A DNA stretch of 37,625 nt, taken from positions 1-37,625 of the forward strand of contig SYKE01000291.1 of the NCBI GenBank assembly GCA_005798285.1, in the 5' to 3' direction. This document shows positions 32,503-37,625 of the stretch, piece by piece. The translations under genes and the position numbers were made by a program. Origin of the DNA: Actinomycetota bacterium. Its GTDB lineage: Bacteria > Armatimonadota > SYMT01. The notes under the pieces were generated by a model. That model did no database searches and was not told the DNA's origin. It was given only the letters and a program-made list of their open reading frames with translations. The first letter of the stretch is position 1. Every line of letters starts with the position of its first letter.

Positions 32503-33311
32503 GTGATGTGCTGAGCGCGACGGCACAACCGTCGCCACGACTGCTGGGTGACATCCAGATGCGGGACTTTCTGGTGCAGGGGTATCATCTGACGGACTCA
32601 GAGTTGCCCTCGAGGTTCCACTCGGACGTGTGTGCACAGTTGGAGAGCCTTTTTCAGCGGGGGGGGAACCCGGGCAACGAAGTCCTTGAGGAAGTGCCGG
32701 ACCTGGAGCGAGTTTGGAATGCTCCCACCGTGACGGGCGCCCTCACCAGCATTCTCGGGCCGGACTACACGATGCATCCCCACCGGCACTGCCATGCGAG
32801 CCCGCCCGGTATGCGGGGCCAACAGTGGCATCAGGACGACGTGAACAAGCGACATCACCAGGTGTGGCGGCTCCTGGCAATGTACTATCCTCAAGATGTC
32901 ACGCTTGAGATGGGTCCCACGCAGATCGTCCCGGGCACCCAGTTCCGGAATACCCCCACCTCACGGATGGCCGCCTATGGGTCCATCAAGACACAGGTTT
33001 CATTGACCGTACCCGCCGGCACGGTTGCCATCACGCATTACGACATCTGGCATCGAGCGACTCACAACCGAAGCGAGAAGACTCGCTACATGTTGAAGTT
33101 TCTCTTCGATCGAAGCTCGCCTCCGGATCGCCCGGCCTGGAACGCTGGCTCGGCGACGGGAGAGGAGCTGCTCGACTCCTTTAACCGGATCTGGCTCCCC
33201 ATCGACAGCCAGACGGACGCGTACAAGCATCGTGTCATTTGGATGAACTGTTGGAAGTGGTGGCATGGCGCCCCGTCCCACGAGTCATGCATCGTCGACC
33301 ACTTCCCGTAG
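32499..33311 (+). CDS. Phytanoyl-CoA dioxygenase (PhyH) family Fe(II)/2-oxoglutarate oxygenase
   Basis: 270-residue non-haem iron oxygenase. The facial triad is HQD (His111, Asp113) in WHQDDVNK and a distal His185 in HYDIWHRATHN. Arg196 in TRYMLKF is a candidate for binding the 2-oxoglutarate carboxylate. EMGPTQIVPGTQF is the typical central PhyH segment. The intact Asp in HxD favours hydroxylation over halogenation. Members act on amino acids, alkaloids, ectoine or lipids; the substrate here is unknown. ATG 32499 overlaps the upstream stop by 4 nt. Last gene of the operon; a perfect palindrome follows 22 nt after the stop. Confidence 0.9.
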   Translation: MSDVLSATAQPSPRLLGDIQMRDFLVQGYHLTDSELPSRFHSDVCAQLESLFQRGGNPGNEVLEEVPDLERVWNAPTVTGALTSILGPDYTMHPHRHCHASPPGMRGQQWHQDDVNKRHHQVWRLLAMYYPQDVTLEMGPTQIVPGTQFRNTPTSRMAAYGSIKTQVSLTVPAGTVAITHYDIWHRATHNRSEKTRYMLKFLFDRSSPPDRPAWNAGSATGEELLDSFNRIWLPIDSQTDAYKHRVIWMNCWKWWHGAPSHESCIVDHFP

Positions 33312-33333
33312 CGTGCGTCGGGGGGACAACGAA

Positions 33334-33361
33334 AGAGGGGGAGCCCGCGGGCTCCCCCTCT
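33334..33361. terminator. Perfect 28-nt palindrome, likely bidirectional terminator
   Basis: AGAGGGGGAGCCCG is followed directly by its exact reverse complement. It lies between the convergent PhyH gene (stop 33311) and the glycine-zipper gene (stop 33385). On the minus strand it runs into TTTCG, a short T-rich tail; on the plus strand there is no T-run. A bidirectional terminator is the simplest reading. Confidence 0.7.
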
Positions 33362-33384
33362 GATGCTGGACGGGCTGTGATCAA

Positions 33385-34071
33385 TCAGCGATCACGACCC
33401 ACCTGCGAGTCGTACTTGGCGTAGCGGTAGTTCGTCTTGTTCGTAAAGACCATCTGCCTCGAGAGCCGAATGCCGAACTCGTCGCCGGCTGAGAGTTGCA
33501 CGTCGCCGTGGTCCTTCCCCTTACCCTTATTCAGGTAGGCATAAGCTGCCCCGCCGAGTCCGCCAAGAAGCGCGCCTCGACCGGCCTTACCACCGAACAC
33601 GGTGCCGAGGATGGCGCCGGCCCCCGCTCCGTAGGCCACCCACTTCACATCAAACTTCTTCTTGCCGGGCTTCGACTGCAGACGACCGTTGCGGGTCTCC
33701 ACGACATTGTCTTTGTCGAGCGAGAAGAGCTGCCCATCTACGGCTACCGTTGAGCCGCCCGGAAGGATGGCGCGCTGGAAACGAACGTCCAGCACAGCCG
33801 GGTCTCTCTGGGTGGGACGGCGCGCCTGGGTCACGACGCCCTGAAAGCGTGTCCCCTCCGGGAGACCGCTGAAGTCCCGACTGGTCAAAGTGGCGGTAAA
33901 TACATCGCCCTGCTTGTTGTTGCGCGTACTCAACTGGTCATCGAGCTCTGCCCGAATGACTGTGTCAGCCGGAATCGTGCGGCTTGAGGAACGCTGAAAC
34001 CCGGAGGCGGAGCCGAGAAACAGTGTAGATAGCGCCAGTACAGCGCTTGCAGATACCAAACCCGATTTCAT
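33385..34071 (-). CDS. Exported glycine-zipper protein of unknown function
   Basis: 228 residues from ATG 34071, with GGAGG 7 nt upstream. Signal peptide about 1-24 (MKSGLVSASAVLALSTLFLG). The mature N-terminus begins RTIPADTVIRAELDDQLST, then KQGDVFTATL, a pattern seen in exported acidobacterial-type proteins. Residues 140-180 form a Gly zipper (GAGAGAILGTVFGGKAG, then GALLGGLGGAAYAYL), which usually inserts in or packs against membranes. The C-terminus is polar. Probably an outer-envelope protein. The 167 bp upstream, back to the PhyH gene, is non-coding and should contain its promoter, though I could not identify boxes with confidence. Confidence 0.82.
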   Translation of the reverse strand: MKSGLVSASAVLALSTLFLGSASGFQRSSSRTIPADTVIRAELDDQLSTRNNKQGDVFTATLTSRDFSGLPEGTRFQGVVTQARRPTQRDPAVLDVRFQRAILPGGSTVAVDGQLFSLDKDNVVETRNGRLQSKPGKKKFDVKWVAYGAGAGAILGTVFGGKAGRGALLGGLGGAAYAYLNKGKGKDHGDVQLSAGDEFGIRLSRQMVFTNKTNYRYAKYDSQVGRDR

Positions 34072-34238
34072 TCCTTGCCTCCGGGGAAACCTCGACTCGA
34101 TGTCGAACTGACCCCCCATCTCCGAAGATACCTCGTGGGCAACGCCACGGGGGGGTGACACCTACACCCTCAATGAACCCTCACGCCGCCAATGGTTCCC
34201 CCTTTGCAGGGTTTTGCAAGCAGGATTGGTTTTTCGGA

Positions 34239-35063
34239 CTAGAACGGGGCTTCCGCCCGGCCAAAGTGTCCATTCGGATCCGAACCTCGAACCAAAATGG
34301 CCCGCCAGGGACGGTTGAGTGAGTTCGCTGCGGCAACTCTCACTCCAGGGTGAACGTACCGGATAGTGAGTCCGCACCGTCGCCTTGCTGAGCGGTTCGG
34401 GTTGCTGCCGTGAATCAATAATCCGTGATGCAACGATATTTCCCCAGCGAGGAGGGGGAGGTCTACGGCACGATCCTCACCTTCCGCAGTCTCCACCTCC
34501 TGATTGATGGAGAGGAGATTGCCGAGACGTTCGGCGGATCGATGCGGCCTCAGCGTGTCGTGGGTACCTGGGATCACCCGCATGCACCCATTTTCCACGT
34601 CGCTGTCGTCCACGGCATACCACGCCGTCAGGGCGTAGGGCGGCTCGAGACCCCAGTACGTCACGTCCTGATGCCAGGCAACGTACCGCTCCGCCAGCTT
34701 TTCTTCGGTGCTCTCGGGCTCAGTGCCGCCGCGAGCCCAGCCCACTCGCGGACCGGCCACGCCGGAGGCGGGTGGATACTTGCAGAAAAAGTGGGTGGCC
34801 AGCAGCAGGATGTCAGGACCCATCACCGCCTCAACCGCATCCAAGACCTCTGGACGGGTTGCGAGCCGCCACACGAACTCCACGTCGGTGTGGCGGTCCA
34901 CGAGACCGACCTGGCAGCGGTCGCGGCCCTCCGCAGCCTCAAGGGCGTCAAACTCATCGCGGATACGGTTTGCGTCGAACGGATCGGCGACCCGGATCGA
35001 CGTTACAAAGCCTAGTTCGTCAAACTGTTTCCGGAGTTGGTCCCGGTTGATCGCTCTCACCAT
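34239..35063 (-). CDS. Second PhyH-family Fe(II)/2-oxoglutarate oxygenase
   Basis: 274 residues from ATG 35063; ATG 35081 is also possible. Facial triad His131 and Asp133 (WHQDVTYWG) and His218 (HHGLLIHGSNPN), with Arg235 in GLTIRY as a cosubstrate candidate. The WHQDVTYW, YALTAWYAVDDSDVENGCMRVIPGTH and HHGLLIHGSNPNRS blocks place it near the SyrB2-like branch of the superfamily. Because the HxD aspartate is kept, a hydroxylase is expected rather than a halogenase. It is clearly different from the paralogue at 32499. Its 5' end overlaps the response-regulator gene by 44 nt, so it lies in the two-component operon and may be an output target or simply read through. Confidence 0.9.
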   Translation of the reverse strand: MVRAINRDQLRKQFDELGFVTSIRVADPFDANRIRDEFDALEAAEGRDRCQVGLVDRHTDVEFVWRLATRPEVLDAVEAVMGPDILLLATHFFCKYPPASGVAGPRVGWARGGTEPESTEEKLAERYVAWHQDVTYWGLEPPYALTAWYAVDDSDVENGCMRVIPGTHDTLRPHRSAERLGNLLSINQEVETAEGEDRAVDLPLLAGEISLHHGLLIHGSNPNRSARRRCGLTIRYVHPGVRVAAANSLNRPWRAILVRGSDPNGHFGRAEAPF

Positions 35064-35688
35064 CTTCGTAAGGGACCTCATGCCCCCAGAGTTCCCGCAT
35101 TTGCGGTTGGATAACTCGTTCCCAACAGTCGGGACAGATCCCGTGGCTGATATCCACCTGGTTGTGGCCAACCAGGTAGTCCTCAACCCGCTGCCAGAAT
35201 CGTTTGTCCGTGCGGACGTTTTTACAGTAACAGCAGATCGGTACAATCCGACGAAGCTGCTTCACTTCGTCGAGAGCTTGCTGCAACTCGGCCACCTGCT
35301 GAGCCAGTTTGTTTTGAAGTTCCAAGACACGGACCCCCACGGCCAGTCGGGCCCTCAGTTCGTCGGTCTGAAACGGTTTACTCAAGAAGTCGCTGGCCCC
35401 GTTCTCCAACCCCTCCACGATGTCGGAGACTTCGCCCCGCGCCGTCAAGAGAAGCAAGTACCGGGCGGCGTCCGCTGGGCGCCGCCTGAGCTCGCGGCAG
35501 ATCTCCACGCCTGATCGCCCAGGCATGGTCCAGTCGAGAATGGCGAGCTGAGGCCCGCCGACGCGCGTCAGGGCCGCCCAGGCGGCGTTGCCATCTTCGG
35601 CCTCCTCCACGGTGTAGTTCCACCGAACCAGATTACCCGATAGCAGTCGTCTGGAAATGGGGTCGTCATCGGCTACGAGAATCAGCAC
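35020..35688 (-). CDS. Response regulator: receiver domain with Cys/His-rich C-terminal segment
   Basis: 222 residues from GTG 35688, with AAGGAG 10 nt upstream and starting one base after the kinase stop. A complete receiver (1-120): Asp7-Asp8-Asp9 acidic cluster, phosphoacceptor Asp52 in LDWTMPG, Thr82 and Lys104 in SKPF. A coiled coil (about 121-147, LQNKLAQQVAELQQALDEV) leads to a segment with PICCYCKNVRTD (Cys152, 153, 155) and SHGICPDCWE (His182, Cys185, Cys188). This motif pair recurs at the end of receiver and PAS signalling proteins in other bacteria and may bind zinc; its function is not known to me. There is no DNA-binding domain, so output is probably by protein contact. Confidence 0.88.
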   Translation of the reverse strand: MLILVADDDPISRRLLSGNLVRWNYTVEEAEDGNAAWAALTRVGGPQLAILDWTMPGRSGVEICRELRRRPADAARYLLLLTARGEVSDIVEGLENGASDFLSKPFQTDELRARLAVGVRVLELQNKLAQQVAELQQALDEVKQLRRIVPICCYCKNVRTDKRFWQRVEDYLVGHNQVDISHGICPDCWERVIQPQMRELWGHEVPYEDGESDQPGPTPETV

Positions 35689-35689
35689 T

Positions 35690-37625
35690 TCACCGGCTCT
35701 CCTTCCACGCTGAAAGCTCCGAAAGCACCCGCTCCACTTCCAATTTCAACATGATTACCGACCGCTCGGAACTCTGTCCGTGCTCAAGGGTTCGCTGCAC
35801 GTCTCTGGCCAATTCTGCGCCTCGCACGGCCGCCAAATTGGACAAGAGACCCTTTAGCGTGTGTGCTGTCGCTCGGGCGGTTGCAAGATCTCCTCGAGAG
35901 ATCTCCGACTCCAGCTGGTTGATGCGGGGCCGGACCCCCGTTTCGCACAGCGAGAGGATCTCCTGCAAGAGTTCCCAATCCCCTTGGGTTCGTGCGATGA
36001 GCTCCCCCCGATCTACTGCCGGCTCGGTCACCGCGGTCTCATCCTCCTGGTCGAGGGTGGAAACCGCAGTACCCTCTGTTTGCAGGACCGTCCCATGCCC
36101 GGGGAAGAGCCGTTCGATGGCAGCGAGGATATCCGACAGATTGATGGGTTTGGTGAGGTAGTCATCCATACCGGCGGCCAGACATGCCTCTCGGTCACCC
36201 TTCATCGCGTGGGCTGTCAATGCGATGATCGGGATGTGCGATGCTTGTTGTGGCCCCGAACGACCGGCTGTCGCCTCCCGTTCGCGGATTCGGCGGGTCG
36301 CCTCAATCCCATCTAATTCCGGCATCTGAAGATCCATCAGCACGAGGTCGTACGGCTCAAGATCCAGCGCTCGGAGAGCCTCTAAACCCGTCTCAGCACA
36401 ATCGACATGGTGGCCGACCCGCTGGAGCAGCCGCATTACCAGCGTCTGATTGATGAGGTTGTCCTCAGCCGCTAGAATGCGCAACGGCCGGATCGGCGCG
36501 CTTGAGCGCTGGGGACCGACCGGGTCAACGTCCGGCGCCGAGACCCGCACAACGCGCTGGATTGCTTCCAGGAGTTCGCTGGGCTTCGGCGGCTTTGTGA
36601 TGTGGTGCCGCACCCCTCGATCTCGTCCCCAGGGGATCCATCTGCCGAGCTCTGAGGGCGGCAGCAGCAGGATAACCCGCGAGAAATCCACTCGGGAGTC
36701 GTGGAGTTCGCTTACAAGAGCCGCTGCCGAGATGGGAGATACCGGCACATCGATGATGAGCGGCACCGGCCGGCCGAGCGTGTCCATCGAGGAGACTCCG
36801 CCCCGGCTGGCTTCCGCCGGCGCCATGCGCCAGCCCTCCAACAGCTCCCCCAGCAGTTCCCTGGAGCCTTCCGTGGTCGGCCACAATTCAACCGGCAGGC
36901 CCAACAGCGCATCAATCGGGAGTCCGGCGCCGGGCGCTCCCCGGGTCAATCGCAGGGTAAAGCCAAAGGCGCTTCCCTGGCCGGGGACGCTTCTCAGCCA
37001 AAACCGGCCTCCCATCATGGCAACCAGACTCGTGCTGATGGCGAGGCCCAATCCTGTCCCGCCGAATCGTCGGGCGATCGTGCCGTCGGCCTGGGAGAAC
37101 GGCTGAAGCACGAGCGCGTGCTTTTCCGGCGGGATGCCGATGCCGGTGTCCTCAACTGTGACTTCGAGTTCGATCTCATCGTCCGCGAGTCGAGACTCCT
37201 CGGACTCGCTCAACTTGACCCTGACGAGCACTCGGCCGTGATCTGTAAACTTGATGGCGTTACCAACAAGATTCAAGACTACCTGCCGAATTCGGCCTTC
37301 GTCTCCGTTGACCTCTTCAGGAACCTGGCGATCCACCCAATAGTCGAGTTCCAGGCCCTTTTCACCGGCTCGGACGGCGACGCTCCGCAGAGTCTCGCCC
37401 AGGCAGTCTCGTAGATGGAAGGTATTGAAGTGAAGCTCCAGCCGCCCGGCTTCTATTTTTGAGAAGTCGAGAATGTCGTCGAGCACCTGCCGCAGCGCCG
37501 ATGCCGACGTCCGGACCAGGTTGAGGTACTCCTTTTGGGTGGAGTCCAGCCGGGTTGCCAACGCCAACTCAACCATTCCGAGAATCCCGTTCATTGGAGT
37601 CCGGATTTCGTGGCTCATGTTGGCC
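35690..37625 (-). CDS. Hybrid histidine kinase with degenerate and true receivers and HPt domain (5' end cut by window edge)
   Basis: Visible part is 644 codons; numbering below starts at the Met of MSHEIRTPMNG, so any sensor region is beyond the window. DHp phosphoacceptor His3. The ATPase domain has N-box NLVGNAIKF, DTGIGIP and FGGTGLGLAI. A degenerate receiver at about 240-355 lacks the N-terminal acidic pair but keeps Asp290 and a TKPP motif. The true receiver at about 378-503 has Glu385-Asp386, Asp429 in LMDLQMP and Lys490. A C-terminal HPt domain carries His586 in AHTLKGLLSNL. The layout allows a full His-Asp-His relay onto the adjacent response regulator, whose GTG follows immediately. 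Confidence 0.94.
   Translation of the reverse strand, partial: ANMSHEIRTPMNGILGMVELALATRLDSTQKEYLNLVRTSASALRQVLDDILDFSKIEAGRLELHFNTFHLRDCLGETLRSVAVRAGEKGLELDYWVDRQVPEEVNGDEGRIRQVVLNLVGNAIKFTDHGRVLVRVKLSESEESRLADDEIELEVTVEDTGIGIPPEKHALVLQPFSQADGTIARRFGGTGLGLAISTSLVAMMGGRFWLRSVPGQGSAFGFTLRLTRGAPGAGLPIDALLGLPVELWPTTEGSRELLGELLEGWRMAPAEASRGGVSSMDTLGRPVPLIIDVPVSPISAAALVSELHDSRVDFSRVILLLPPSELGRWIPWGRDRGVRHHITKPPKPSELLEAIQRVVRVSAPDVDPVGPQRSSAPIRPLRILAAEDNLINQTLVMRLLQRVGHHVDCAETGLEALRALDLEPYDLVLMDLQMPELDGIEATRRIREREATAGRSGPQQASHIPIIALTAHAMKGDREACLAAGMDDYLTKPINLSDILAAIERLFPGHGTVLQTEGTAVSTLDQEDETAVTEPAVDRGELIARTQGDWELLQEILSLCETGVRPRINQLESEISRGDLATARATAHTLKGLLSNLAAVRGAELARDVQRTLEHGQSSERSVIMLKLEVERVLSELSAWKESR

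Noticed and set aside
34204..34219. TTGCA/TGCAA repeat downstream of the second PhyH gene.
   Set aside because: A 5-bp stem of low stability, with no T-run following on the minus strand.
1..37625. Search for CRISPR arrays, insertion sequences, integrases, toxin-antitoxin pairs and att sites next to the tRNA.
   Set aside because: No regular spaced repeats, transposase or integrase motifs were seen, and no second copy of the tRNA 3' end is apparent in the window.

Overview
This is a GC-rich, gene-dense bacterial chromosome segment. It has no insertion sequences, phage genes or CRISPR array. The organism builds peptidoglycan (a SEDS polymerase fused to a transpeptidase), makes haem through a HemY-type oxidase and ferrochelatase, exports c-type cytochrome and FecR/DUF6600-type proteins, and often uses GTG or TTG starts. 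Phytanoyl-CoA-dioxygenase-like oxygenases, an exported FAD oxidoreductase, a sugar-phosphate-isomerase-like TIM barrel and an exported methyltransferase recall Planctomycetota, Acidobacteriota, Armatimonadota or related uncultured heterotrophs. I cannot place it more closely from sequence alone.

Layout. 1-2927 (minus): moeA, a small conserved-looking protein and an exported subtilase cut by the left edge. 3041-4087 (plus): a D-2-hydroxyacid dehydrogenase. 4084-8698 (minus): a two-gene cell-wall unit, a RodA/FtsW-PBP fusion followed by a PEGA/FHA protein. 8809-12394 (plus): a GNAT acetyltransferase, then a tightly overlapped operon of 3-hydroxybutyrate dehydrogenase, M14 carboxypeptidase, CBS-pair protein and universal stress protein. 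12480-14631 (plus): an FAD oxidoreductase overlapping a hemerythrin-like protein. 14940-19544 (minus): a cytochrome c/double-rhodanese fusion, miaA and a very long FecR/DUF6600 protein. 19830-19946: a self-contained tRNA-Glu(CTC) unit with promoter and intrinsic terminator.

19965-24621: an exported propeller-like protein, a cysteine desulfurase (minus), ferrochelatase, protoporphyrinogen/coproporphyrinogen oxidase and a DUF3006 protein, i.e. iron-sulfur and haem functions side by side. 24639-30808: an exported ComEC-like metallo-beta-lactamase (minus), TIM-barrel isomerase, aminotransferase, Cys-rich exported protein, membrane-anchored SGNH protein and an acyltransferase-3 protein (minus). 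30873-33311 (plus): a four-gene translationally coupled operon (cupin, exported methyltransferase, unknown protein, PhyH-type dioxygenase), closed by a perfect 28-nt palindrome. 33385-37625 (minus): a glycine-zipper exported protein, a second PhyH-type dioxygenase, a response regulator with a Cys-rich output segment, and a hybrid histidine kinase cut by the right edge.

Organisation is very compact. Seven same-strand junctions overlap by 4 nt (ATGA, GTGA or TTGA), and three convergent pairs share their stop codons in a TTAR tetranucleotide. The most unusual items are the SEDS-PBP fusion with its FHA/PEGA partner, the cytochrome-rhodanese fusion, the cupin/methyltransferase/unknown/PhyH operon, the response-regulator output segment, and a terminator hairpin that runs right up to the miaA start codon.
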